Positions 18,076 through 26,344 of a stretch of DNA of 64,000 nucleotides are shown piece after piece. Each line of letters starts with the position of its first letter. Position 1 is the first letter of the stretch. Under the pieces are notes generated by a model. That model saw only the letters and a program-made list of their open reading frames with translations, searched no databases and had not been told where the DNA came from. The translations under genes and the position numbers were made by a program. This DNA is from JACADW01 sp963747985 (GTDB lineage: Bacteria > Acidobacteriota > UBA6911), in the NCBI GenBank assembly GCA_963747985.1, contig CAVVHG010000006.1, forward strand, positions 620,001 to 684,000, written 5' to 3'.

Positions 18076-19030
18076 CCCAAACCTCCGTGTTCTCGCGAAA
18101 CCATGCCACCACTCGCTCCAGCCCATGTTGCAGGGAAACCGCCGGCGTGTATCCCAGCAGCTCCCTGGCCCTGCTCACATCCGCGACCGAGTGCCGGACG
18201 TCTCCGGCCCTTGCAGCCTCATAGGCCGGCTGGACGTCGGTGCCCAGAATCGAGTTCAACCATGCAACCAGCTGGTTCAGGCTGGTCCGTGTGCCGCAGC
18301 CGATGTTAAACACGCCTCCCGCCGAGCGTGGATGGTTCGCTGCGTGCCAGTTCGCATCCACGACATTGTCGACATACGTGAAGTCCCGCGTCTGCTCCCC
18401 GTCGCCGTAAATCGTCGGCCTCCTGCGCGCGAGCAGCCGGGTACTGAACCGGGGTATGACCGCAGCGTACTCCGACCGCGGATCCTGGCGCGGGCCAAAG
18501 ACGTTGAAGTACCGCAGGCAGACGGTCTCGAGTCCGTACAGTTGTTGAAACAGTCGGCAGTACTGCTCGCATACGGCCTTGCTCAGCGCGTACGGCGAGA
18601 GAGGGTGGCCCACGCGATCTTCCTGCTTGGGGAGTGTCTGGTCGTCGCCGTAGACCGAGGAGGAGGACGCGACCACCACGCGGCTTACACCGGCGTCACG
18701 CGCGGCGATCAGGACCGAGAGCGTGCCGGTGATATTCGAGGCATGCGTGAGCGCAGGGTCGGCTATCGAACGGGGAACGGAGGGGATTGCCGCCTGGTGG
18801 AACACGAAACGGACACCCTGGAAGAGGCGCCGGAGCGTGTCGGTCTCGTTGATGTCCGTCCGCGCTACTTCAACCCGATCGGAATACCTGCCGGTCCAGC
18901 CGGCGAGATTCTGTTCCCTGCCGGTGCTGAAGTTATCCACAATCACTACCGAATACCCTTGGGACGCAAGGTGCTCGGCAAGATTCGAACCGATGAAACC
19001 AGCCCCTCCGGTAACGGCCATCTTTTCCAT
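18062..19030 (-). CDS. NAD-dependent UDP-sugar 4-epimerase (WbpP/GalE-like SDR)
   Basis: A 322-residue extended SDR that interconverts UDP-hexoses by oxidation and reduction at C4. The NAD site is VTGGAGFIGSNL. The catalytic triad is seen as SSSSVYG (Ser), with YALSK giving the YxxxK pair. FNVFGPRQDP and DFTYVDNVV mark the substrate domain. The SVPRSI segment and the overall pattern are closer to UDP-GlcNAc epimerases of the WbpP type than to GalE of enteric bacteria. The ATG at 19030 follows a GGGG; an alternative ATG lies three codons in. It is the first gene of the minus-strand polysaccharide block. Confidence 0.88.
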   Translation of the reverse strand: MEKMAVTGGAGFIGSNLAEHLASQGYSVVIVDNFSTGREQNLAGWTGRYSDRVEVARTDINETDTLRRLFQGVRFVFHQAAIPSVPRSIADPALTHASNITGTLSVLIAARDAGVSRVVVASSSSVYGDDQTLPKQEDRVGHPLSPYALSKAVCEQYCRLFQQLYGLETVCLRYFNVFGPRQDPRSEYAAVIPRFSTRLLARRRPTIYGDGEQTRDFTYVDNVVDANWHAANHPRSAGGVFNIGCGTRTSLNQLVAWLNSILGTDVQPAYEAARAGDVRHSVADVSRARELLGYTPAVSLQHGLERVVAWFRENTEVWDGTA

Positions 19031-19251
19031 ATGAATCCCCACGGCACACTTGGAACCTGCAAACCGCATCGTCAGAACAGGGGTTGTATCTTAGCAGAGA
19101 TCAGGGCCGCAGCCCGCAGCCAAAAGTCGAGACTTGTCCCTTCTACAGCAGTGTGTGTCTGTGCGGCCGGCGCAGGCGTTGCACGATTCGGTCAGGTGCG
19201 TCCGCCATCGACCCCAGGCAACGATGCGGGGACTGAGCGGGGAAGGCGCCG

Positions 19252-19653
19252 CTACATTCGGACGGGAGGTGGATTCGAGGCGAACAGCCCGATCGTTTCG
19301 TCCGAAAGCATCACCCACAAGCCGTAGATCCCCAGCGCCGTCCCGAAGGGGATGTTGAACAGGTGCAACGCCGAGACGACGATCGTCAAAATCCGCGCCC
19401 AGGGCGCCATCCGAAGCAGGCCGATTCCCGCCACAACAGCGGGAGCCGACACGACGAGGAGAATGAATACGATTATGCTTCCGATCAACCCTACCAGCGG
19501 AATGGCAAAATAGGCGTCCGGATCGCCGTGGGCCGCTGCCTGTATCAGGCCCATGACACCGCCGAAAATCGTCAGGATGATCAGGGCGGCGACAAGGCCG
19601 AGAGAGCCCCAGACGATATTCAGGATCCCCAGGATCTGGATGTGTTTTAGCAC
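19252..19653 (-). CDS. Small integral membrane protein of unknown function
   Basis: A 133-residue hydrophobic protein with four predicted membrane segments: one around IQILGILNIVWGSLGLVAAL, one near LVGLIGSIIVFILLVVSAP, one at VVAGIGLLRMAPWARILTIVV and one near FGTALGIYGLWVMLS. There are no catalytic motifs. It resembles small DUF-type membrane proteins found widely in environmental bacteria, but I cannot name the family with certainty. The GTG at 19653 is preceded by GGGAGG six bases upstream, which fixes the start; in-frame codons further upstream look non-coding. Confidence 0.7.
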   Translation of the reverse strand: MLKHIQILGILNIVWGSLGLVAALIILTIFGGVMGLIQAAAHGDPDAYFAIPLVGLIGSIIVFILLVVSAPAVVAGIGLLRMAPWARILTIVVSALHLFNIPFGTALGIYGLWVMLSDETIGLFASNPPPVRM

Positions 19654-20174
19654 GTTGTCCTCCCAACCTCGACTGCCGGACTGGCTGCACAGCCCGGCAG
19701 GGAAAAGTGCCAGGGGCGTGGTGCCCTCGTCCCGATATACTACACCCAAGGGAGTCTATTCGTTTGAGCGGTGAGAAATCTCGTGCCGCCGAGCCCCGGG
19801 TGGTGCAAGGCTCCGTCGTCGAGTGCGAAGGATAGTCGGCATCGGAATCGGGTCTGGTATCGGCATCGCTGCCAGCCGCGAGTCGATCTCAGTCCCCGGG
19901 TCCGTCGGCGAATGATGATTTCGAGCGCCGATATCGATTGCGACTCCGCTTCCGAACCCGACAGCGACGGCAACCTGGACTCACCCCCTCGAGTTGGCGA
20001 AGCCCGCCCGCGGCTCGCAGGCGTGACGGTTTGCGGCACTCGGCAGGTGCCCGGCAATGACCGACGCCGGAAAGTACCAGGGCAGTTTTTGCTGGAATCC
20101 TCGAGTTTGCGAACGTATCTTGTAAGATTGTACGTCCCGGCGGCAATCGGGATGTGCCTATCCTATCGGGTGAA
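19654..20174. other. Gene-free interval between divergent genes, with repeat copy 2
   Basis: About 520 bp between the membrane-protein gene (minus) and the esterase gene (plus). I see no open frame with coding character. It contains the ATCGG-type imperfect inverted repeat at 19834-19968, and the rest should hold both promoters, but no clear -35/-10 pair stands out. Confidence 0.5.
19834..19968. repeat. Imperfect inverted repeat built of ATCGG-like hexamers (copy 2)
   Basis: Left part (about 19834-19867) has repeated TCGGCA, TCGGAA, TCGGGT, TCGGCA units, and the right part (about 19922-19968) has the complementary CGATAT, CGATTG, CGACTC, CGACAG units. This is the same six-base periodicity as copy 1 at 814-888. 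The spacing is longer and the arms are more diverged. It lies between divergent genes and so is not simply a terminator. Confidence 0.4.
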
Positions 20175-21188
20175 ATGACAACCAGAGAATCGATGCAGAC
20201 ACGCGAACGCTCAGGACGTGCCGTCGGATTGCTCCTTGCATGCTTTTTGCTGCTCGCGGGAGGACTCGAACAGTCGGACAAAGCTTTCGGCCAGTTCGAA
20301 GGCGAACGCCGCAGGGATAACCTCACGCCGATAGAACTTCCCGGCGGCGCTGTTGTCGAATTCAAGACCATGGCGTCGCAGACCCTGGCCGGCGAGGAAC
20401 CTTACAGCATTTTTCTCCCGCCTTCCTTTCGCAAGGACCGTGCGCGGACATATCCCGTTGTGTATTTCCTACACGGCCTCAACAACGATCAGACGAGTTG
20501 GACGGTGGAGCGCTACGGCGACCTCCAGAACAGAGTGGAAGAACTGATCCTGGACAAGAAGATACCTGAGATCATCATGGTTCATCCGTTCGGCAACAAC
20601 AGCTTCTATTGCAACTACGCCGACGGGACGAAGCGCTATGAGGATTTCATCACAAGGGAGCTCGTGGCGTACATGGAATCCAACTACCGGGCGCGAAAAG
20701 GCCGGGAGAACAGGTCCATCGGCGGGACTTCGATGGGCGGGTATGGCGCGCTGAAGATCGCGATGAAGTACCCGGATCTCTACTCCGCGGCGGTGGGACA
20801 CTCGCCGATAATCTTCCTGGGCCGCAACCCGCTCGATGTGCCGGATGAAGTCAAGTCGTCGCGCTATTTTCAGTACTTCGCATCATTATTGAAGCTGGTC
20901 TTCGGCGATCCGATACAGCAGGATCTGTGGGATGCGAACAATCCGCTGGTCCTGGCCCGAAGCGGGAAAATGAACGGGCTGAAGATCTATTTCGACTACG
21001 GCACTGCGGACCGGTACAACCAGACAATCCACCTGGATATGGGAGTCCAGGCGCTGGATCGGGTGCTGACAGAAGCAGGAGTTTCTCACACCTTCCATGT
21101 ATATCCCGGAGAGCCTCACGGCTGGGCGCTGGTTTCCCTCCATCTGAACGAGTCTCTTCCTTTCCTGTGCCAGAGTTTTGTTCCGTGA
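20175..21188 (+). CDS. Secreted esterase of the alpha/beta-hydrolase 'putative esterase' family
   Basis: A 337-residue exported serine hydrolase of the esterase D/feruloyl-esterase type (PF00756 family). A signal peptide is visible (GLLLACFLLLAGGLEQSDKAFG). The hydrolase domain starts near residue 55 with the beta strand YSIFLPPSF, then YPVVYFLHGLNNDQTSW, the nucleophile elbow GGTSMGGYGALK with its Ser, an acid region DYGTADRYNQ and the catalytic His in YPGEPHGWA. The substrate could be an acylated carbohydrate, but nothing fixes it. The start is uncertain: ATG at 20175 or 20193, both with poor ribosome binding sites. Confidence 0.83.
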   Translation: MTTRESMQTRERSGRAVGLLLACFLLLAGGLEQSDKAFGQFEGERRRDNLTPIELPGGAVVEFKTMASQTLAGEEPYSIFLPPSFRKDRARTYPVVYFLHGLNNDQTSWTVERYGDLQNRVEELILDKKIPEIIMVHPFGNNSFYCNYADGTKRYEDFITRELVAYMESNYRARKGRENRSIGGTSMGGYGALKIAMKYPDLYSAAVGHSPIIFLGRNPLDVPDEVKSSRYFQYFASLLKLVFGDPIQQDLWDANNPLVLARSGKMNGLKIYFDYGTADRYNQTIHLDMGVQALDRVLTEAGVSHTFHVYPGEPHGWALVSLHLNESLPFLCQSFVP

Positions 21189-21264
21189 GTCTAACGCCGC
21201 CCCGGCTTCGGCCGCGTCGTCGGCCGCCTGGCTCCTCCCGCACCCGGCGCAAGGTGATATCGAG

Positions 21265-22638
21265 ATGAAGACTATCATCGAGCCTTTCAAGATCAAGACT
21301 GTCGAGAAGATACGCCTGACGACGCGCGAAGAGCGCGCACGCATTCTGAGGGATGCGGCCTACAACCTCTTCCTGATACCGGCTGCGGACGTTCTCATCG
21401 ACCTGCTCACCGACAGCGGGACTGCTGCCATGAGCTCGCGACAGTGGGCGGCGATGATGGACGGTGACGAAGCTTACGCGGGCAGCCGTTCCTGGTTTCA
21501 TTTCGAGGAGGTGGTGCGCGGCATTTTCGGCTTCAGGTACGTGATTCCGACGCACCAGGGCCGGGCGGCGGAGCGGATCCTGTTTGCGTCAACCTGCCGT
21601 CCGGGGGACGCCGTCCCGAACAACACCCACTTCGACACGACGCGCGCGAACATCGAATATCGTGGCGCCACGGCGATCGATCTCGTGATTCCCGAGGGAC
21701 GGGAGCCTTCAGTCGTCCACCCGTTCAAGGGAAACATGGACCCGCAGGCTTTGAGGGCCCTGATCAGGGATCGTGGACGCGAGCACATCCCTCTCGTTCT
21801 CCTGACTGTGACAAACAACTCGGGCGGAGGACAGCCGGTCTCGATGCAGAACATTCGCGAGATAAGCGGGATCTCCCGCGCCGCGGGGATACCTCTGTAT
21901 ATCGATGCCTGCCGTTTCGCCGAAAATGCTTACTTCATCAAGCTGCGCGAGGCCGGCTATCAGGCCAAAACGGTGCGCGAGATCGTTCGCGAGATGTTCT
22001 CGTACGCCGACGGCTGCACCATGTCTGCGAAGAAGGACGGGCTGGCAAACATCGGCGGTTTCCTCTGCACGAACGATGGGAAGCTTGCCGAACAGGAGAA
22101 GGAGCTCCTCATCCTGACCGAAGGATTCCCGACCTACGGAGGAATGGCCGGCCGGGATCTGGAAGCGATAGCCGTTGGGCTCGAGGAAGTCCTCGACGAG
22201 GACTACCTGCATTACAGGATCGTGTCGACCCAGTACCTGGGAGACCACATCTCGAAGGCAGGGGTTCCGATAGTGCAGCCACCGGGCGGCCACGCGATCT
22301 ACGTCGATGCCAGGGCGATGCTTCCACAGATACCCCCGCTGCAATATCCCGGGCAGTCACTTGCCTGCGAGCTCTATCACTGGGCCGGTATTCGCGCCGT
22401 GGAGATCGGGACGGTGATGTTCGGGCGGAAAAATCCCGAGACCGGCGAAGGCATCCCGGCAGCCATGGAACTGGTCCGCCTGGCGATCCCGCGACGCGTG
22501 TATACGCAAAGCCACATCGACTACGTGGTGGAGGCGATCCTGGAGGTTTATGGACGGAGATCTTCGCTGAAGGGATACCGGATTGTTCACGAAGCGCCCT
22601 TTCTCCGTCATTTTTCGGCGCGCTTCGAACCTCTGTAA
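21265..22638 (+). CDS. tnaA: Tryptophanase (L-tryptophan indole-lyase), tyrosine phenol-lyase family
   Basis: A 457-residue PLP-dependent beta-eliminating lyase that splits L-tryptophan into indole, pyruvate and ammonia. The PLP lysine is in MSAKKD (Lys257 by position), and SGTAAMS, THQGRAAE and GGQPVSM are family stretches. Overall it looks as close to tyrosine phenol-lyase as to tryptophanase. However, the three positions that separate the two in Citrobacter TPL numbering are of tryptophanase type: Asp at 124 (TPL Thr), Ile at 381 (TPL Arg) and His at 449 (TPL Phe448). The ATG at 21265 follows AAGGTGAT. No TnaC-like leader or tnaB permease is adjacent. It lies 76 bp behind the esterase gene, probably in one transcript. 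Confidence 0.88.
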   Translation: MKTIIEPFKIKTVEKIRLTTREERARILRDAAYNLFLIPAADVLIDLLTDSGTAAMSSRQWAAMMDGDEAYAGSRSWFHFEEVVRGIFGFRYVIPTHQGRAAERILFASTCRPGDAVPNNTHFDTTRANIEYRGATAIDLVIPEGREPSVVHPFKGNMDPQALRALIRDRGREHIPLVLLTVTNNSGGGQPVSMQNIREISGISRAAGIPLYIDACRFAENAYFIKLREAGYQAKTVREIVREMFSYADGCTMSAKKDGLANIGGFLCTNDGKLAEQEKELLILTEGFPTYGGMAGRDLEAIAVGLEEVLDEDYLHYRIVSTQYLGDHISKAGVPIVQPPGGHAIYVDARAMLPQIPPLQYPGQSLACELYHWAGIRAVEIGTVMFGRKNPETGEGIPAAMELVRLAIPRRVYTQSHIDYVVEAILEVYGRRSSLKGYRIVHEAPFLRHFSARFEPL

Positions 22639-22802
22639 CTGCAGCGTCCGCTCCGAAACCGGGTACAGTGGCACGGGTCCAGTGGGCGAGCTCCGCCGGA
22701 GCGCGCAATGCAGGCGCCGCCCGGGCGGGCACATGCTTGGGCGCGCAAACTGCGCATTGGAGGCTGTACCCGGGCGCCGGCGTGGGAAAAGGGGGCAGCC
22801 GC

Positions 22803-23105
22803 TTGGGTTATTTCGAGCAAATTCAGAAGACAGTGCTTCGAATCCCGCGTGGCAAGGTCGCAACTTACGGCGATGTGGCGCGGGCGGCCGGGTACCCCGG
22901 GACGGCACGACAGGTTGCATGGGCTCTCCGAAATGCCGACGCGCGGGGGATTCCCTGGCAGAGAGTGCTCGGCCAGGGCGGGAAAATCCTGCTTCCCGGC
23001 AGTGCCGGCCTCCGTCAACGCGCGCTCCTCGAACGCGAAGGAGTGCTGTTCGCCGGCAGTCGCGCGGACATGCGCCGCTGCCGCCACTGCTTCCGCCGCG
23101 TCTGA
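22803..23105 (+). CDS. Alkyltransferase-like protein (MGMT family, Cys replaced by Trp)
   Basis: A 100-residue protein of the O6-methylguanine-DNA methyltransferase C-terminal-domain family. YFEQIQKTVLRIPRGKVATYGDVARAAGYPGTARQVAWAL, read in pieces, gives the winged-helix DNA-binding part with its RQVxxAL arginine-finger region. The active site, PCHRV in true methyltransferases, reads PWQRV, the form found in alkyltransferase-like proteins, which bind alkylated guanine and flag it for nucleotide excision repair without repairing it. I chose the TTG at 22803 because an AAAAGGGGG lies 6-7 bases upstream and similarity starts there. Upstream in-frame sequence is unlike the family. Confidence 0.82.
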   Translation: MGYFEQIQKTVLRIPRGKVATYGDVARAAGYPGTARQVAWALRNADARGIPWQRVLGQGGKILLPGSAGLRQRALLEREGVLFAGSRADMRRCRHCFRRV

Positions 23106-23224
23106 AGGTCGCATTTGAAAAGGCCGGTTTCACGGTGGGAGTGAGCGTCGCTTGCGCGTCGAGCCCGGTCCGGGTCACCAAACAGAGCCGCTGTTGGTGC
23201 GCCGATGACCAACCGGGGCGCGCT

Positions 23225-23668
23225 TCAGTTCTCCAGCGCTGCTACCTTGCTTAGCCGACGGAGGTGCCGCGGGGCCTGACTGAATTCGGCAAAGAGGAAC
23301 GCCTCGACCAGATCCCACGCCGCCGCAGTCCCCAGAGTTCGCCCACCCAGGCAAAGGATGTTCATATGATCGTCTTCGACGCCCTGCTTCGCCGAAAAAT
23401 GGCCTTCGATCACCGCGGCTCGCACGCCTTTGACCTTGTTGGCACAAATTGAGGCGCCGACACCACTCCCGCAGACCGCCACACCACGATCGACTGTTCC
23501 TGCCGCGACCGCGCGGGCGAGCGGTACGACGAAGTCGGGGTAATCATCATCCGGCATCCATTGGCGGGCGCCGAAATCCGCCACTTCGTGACCGGCCGCA
23601 CGCATCCGGTCCGCCAGCTCTTCCTTCAATTCAAAGCCGCCATGATCCGCCGCAATTCCTACCCGCAA
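23225..23668 (-). CDS. rpiB: Ribose 5-phosphate isomerase B
   Basis: A 147-residue RpiB/LacAB-family isomerase that interconverts ribose 5-phosphate and ribulose 5-phosphate in the cytoplasm. It has VGIAADHGGFELKEEL with the substrate-binding Asp-His pair, DYPDFVVPLARAVAAG, the catalytic CGSGVGASICANKV (Cys and anion-hole loop) and GGRTLG. It starts at TTG 23668 with GGAAGGTGA just upstream. A degenerate copy of its first ~25 codons together with this leader lies at 30005-30088, downstream of gnd and zwf remnants, so this is probably the working copy. Confidence 0.92.
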   Translation of the reverse strand: MRVGIAADHGGFELKEELADRMRAAGHEVADFGARQWMPDDDYPDFVVPLARAVAAGTVDRGVAVCGSGVGASICANKVKGVRAAVIEGHFSAKQGVEDDHMNILCLGGRTLGTAAAWDLVEAFLFAEFSQAPRHLRRLSKVAALEN

Positions 23669-24083
23669 GAGTCACCTTCCTTTCAGTCAATCATGGCTCT
23701 TCCCGCTGCTGCGCGGTCGCCCGGTAGCAGTGCCCGATCCCGGTGGCATCCCCTGTCCGCGAAACCTGTGGGAGCCGCATAACGCCTCCACCCGCCAATG
23801 CACGAATCAAAGGGGATGAATGAGTTCATATTACGCCTGCAGGGATTCGCTTTTAAGGGGACGTGCGACGTTTGAGGCTGTTCCTTCACGGGCGATCCTG
23901 CAGAGACAGGTCCTGTATGAATGACCCGTTCCTTCCCTGCAAGAGAAATCACTGTCCAGGGCATTGTGCGGCGTGGATCTGCGCAGGGTTGCGGGCACTT
24001 GCTTTTTGTGCGCTTGGGTGCACGCCCCGCGCGCAGGAGACTTCAGTGGTGCGACGGCTGACCGACAGTGCGAGCGGCGAGGC
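23669..24083. other. Gene-free interval between rpiB and mqnC
   Basis: About 415 bp with no convincing open frame on either strand and no hairpin-T-run that I can see. It should contain the rpiB promoter and the end of the mqnC transcript. The ribosome binding site of rpiB is at about 23674-23682. Confidence 0.4.
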
Positions 24084-25157
24084 TTAATCGACCAGCTGAT
24101 AATAGGTATTGCGGCGGCGTGGTTCGTACGCGGCATCGCGAATCTGACGCCTGAGTCCCGCTTCGTTCATGCAAAACGATGTCCCGGCCGACCGAACGAC
24201 GTTTTCTTCGAACATCGTGCTGCCGAAATCATTGGCCCCGTAGCCGAGCGCGACCTGGGCAATTTGCGCGCCCTGGGTGACCCAGGAAACCTGGATGTTG
24301 TCGATGTTGTCCAGCACGAGGCGCGAGATTGCCAGCATCTTCAGGTACTCGTATCCTGTGGTCTTTGCTCCGCCGAGTTCCGTTCCGGCAGGCTGGTAGT
24401 TCCAGGGAATGAAAGCGGTGAATCCATGCGTTTCATCCTGCAGTTCGCGAACGCGCATCAAGTGCTCGATCCGGTGCTCGATCCGGTCGACGGACCCGTA
24501 CATCATGGTCGCGGTCGTCCGCATGCCGAGGGAATGAGCGTCGCGCATCACACCAAGCCATTCGTCGGTTGTGTCTTTATTCGGGGATATCTCCTTGCGG
24601 ACTTCGTCCGCCAGCACCTCGCCGCCCGCGCCCGGGAGGGTGTCAAGGCCCGCAGCGCGAAGCCGGGCGATCGTCTCTTTCACGGGTAGGCGGGCAAGAT
24701 GCGCGATGTAGACGATCTCTGTCGTGGAGAGCCCGTGGATGTGGATTTTGAACGCCGACTTTATGGAGCGGAACAGATCTTCGAAGTACTCGAGCCTGAG
24801 CCTGGGATTAAGACCGCCCTGGATCAATATCTCGATCCCGCCGGCATCCACCATCTCGCGAATCTTCCGGAAGATTTCTTCTTTCGGCAGCACGTAGCCC
24901 TCATCCGAACCGGGCGGACGGTAGAAAGCACAGAAGCGGCAGCGTACCCAGCAGACATTGGTGTAATTGATGTTCCTGCCGACTATGTAGGTGACGATCC
25001 GGTTGGGATGTTTCTTCTGCCTCACCCGGTCTGCCAGCCGTGCAAGCTCCAGCAGGTTGGCATCTTGATAGAGACAGATAGCATTCTCGAAGTCCAGCCT
25101 GGCTCCGTCGAGCAAGGACTCAGCTACCCGCTCTACCTTTGGAGAATCATCGCTCAT
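24084..25157 (-). CDS. mqnC: Cyclic dehypoxanthinyl futalosine synthase (radical SAM)
   Basis: A 357-residue radical SAM enzyme of the futalosine route to menaquinone. MqnC cyclises dehypoxanthine futalosine. The 4Fe-4S motif CWVRCRFC (CX3CX2C) follows INYTNV, and the C-terminal region has HGFTAFIPWNYQP, GTELGG and LDNIDNIQVSWVTQG, all typical of MqnC. The ATG at 25157 overlaps the stop of the mqnE-like gene as ATGA, so the two are coupled. No other futalosine genes (mqnA, B, D) are in the window. Confidence 0.93.
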   Translation of the reverse strand: MSDDSPKVERVAESLLDGARLDFENAICLYQDANLLELARLADRVRQKKHPNRIVTYIVGRNINYTNVCWVRCRFCAFYRPPGSDEGYVLPKEEIFRKIREMVDAGGIEILIQGGLNPRLRLEYFEDLFRSIKSAFKIHIHGLSTTEIVYIAHLARLPVKETIARLRAAGLDTLPGAGGEVLADEVRKEISPNKDTTDEWLGVMRDAHSLGMRTTATMMYGSVDRIEHRIEHLMRVRELQDETHGFTAFIPWNYQPAGTELGGAKTTGYEYLKMLAISRLVLDNIDNIQVSWVTQGAQIAQVALGYGANDFGSTMFEENVVRSAGTSFCMNEAGLRRQIRDAAYEPRRRNTYYQLVD

Positions 25158-26191
25158 CGGGCACCAGCATACATGTCGATCGGGTCGCGTCCTGCAGTCC
25201 GAATGAGTCCGATCATGCGCTCATTGCGTTCGGACCCGTCGGGGAAGGGGACGCCGCCGATGTCGTCCGCCCCGTACCACTGTGCCGCCAGTGCGAGCGA
25301 TTCCCCGAACGCAGAGGTCGGGCTCTGAATGCGGGGGATGTTGTCCAGGAAGAGGCGGGCAGCGGCAATTGCCCGCAGCTGGTTGAAACCGGTCGGCATC
25401 GGAGTTTCGACCCCTTCCGAACGCGGCTGGAAAAGAAGGGGAACACAGGTCTCGAGGACATTCCAACGGTCCTGCAGTTCGCGTGTGCAGAGGAGCAGAT
25501 CCGCCAGGCTCTCCGGATCGTCGCCATCTGCGCTGACCCAGGCAAATTCGGACCTGAGGCCCAGTCCGGCGGCCGCCCGCAGCCATGGAACGCATAGTTC
25601 CATGCTTTGGATGGTGGTCAGTCCGGCATCCGGGCCCTCCGGCGTCAAGCCACCCAGCATCCCGCCGGCGAGTGAGTCGATCCCAGCTTCAACCAGCGCA
25701 GCCAGAACAACGCCCGGCTCTCGTCTGTCCCTCTCTCCCGCAGCATGCAGCTCGCTCCAGGAAAACGCCCGGAGATGAAGTTGCGGATTGAGCCCTCGAA
25801 CTGTCTTCGCGAGGATGCACAGGTCCTCGACTCCATGTCCGGCACCTGGCCTGCCAGTGACATGTATCTCGCCCGCGGGACAGGTCGCGTCACCACCAGT
25901 GGCCAGCGCGCAGGATTGAGCTGCGGAGGCCGGTTCGCGCGGTTGCCGCTGGGCGTCGCACTCGGGACAGAACGCGATCGGACGACCGGTGTAGTTCAAA
26001 TGTGCGCGATACCGGTAGAACGTTTGGCTGCCGGAGGCGCGCTCGCGAGCGAAATTGGCGACGGCACCCAGCCCGGTGAGGTCCCGTGTGTTCCACACGC
26101 GCAGGAAATCTCTCCGGCCCATTCGTTCGCCGGTTCGAACCTTCTCGAGCAAGTCCGACAACTCGCCGCAGACCAGTCCTTCCAGCCTCAT
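25154..26191 (-). CDS. MqnE-like protein with a degenerate radical SAM motif
   Basis: A 345-residue homologue of aminofutalosine synthase MqnE or its paralogue MqnC. The family frame is clear (LNYT before the cluster loop, LHLRAFSWSELHAAG, LVEAGIDSLAGG, ELQDRWNVLETCVPL, FLDNIPRIQ, WYGADDIGG). The cluster loop reads PIAFCPEC where CX3CX2C is expected, so the first cysteine (residue 71) is Pro and only Cys75 and Cys78 remain. The GG of the SAM-binding loop is also altered (VTGRPGAG). GAGGA precedes the ATG at 26191; a GTG at 26212 is an alternative start. It is translationally coupled to mqnC. It is either a non-catalytic partner or a decaying gene. Confidence 0.75.
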   Translation of the reverse strand: MRLEGLVCGELSDLLEKVRTGERMGRRDFLRVWNTRDLTGLGAVANFARERASGSQTFYRYRAHLNYTGRPIAFCPECDAQRQPREPASAAQSCALATGGDATCPAGEIHVTGRPGAGHGVEDLCILAKTVRGLNPQLHLRAFSWSELHAAGERDRREPGVVLAALVEAGIDSLAGGMLGGLTPEGPDAGLTTIQSMELCVPWLRAAAGLGLRSEFAWVSADGDDPESLADLLLCTRELQDRWNVLETCVPLLFQPRSEGVETPMPTGFNQLRAIAAARLFLDNIPRIQSPTSAFGESLALAAQWYGADDIGGVPFPDGSERNERMIGLIRTAGRDPIDMYAGAR

Positions 26192-26344
26192 AGCCCCGTC
26201 CTCGCCGATCACGAGGAGGAATCATATCGGGCCCCGAGCGGCGGTGTCAAAGAACGTGAACCGGTCGGACGGGCCGGTTGCCGCAGCAACCGGGAATGTC
26301 ATGGTTCAGAAGGAGGGGGGACGAGAAATTGCCGGCTGCCGGCC

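Noticed and set aside
18026..19327. Long plus-strand open frame opposite the epimerase and dehydrogenase genes
   Set aside because: It is the mirror of two well-identified minus-strand genes, has no family similarity and lacks a ribosome binding site. Long antisense frames are common in GC-rich DNA.
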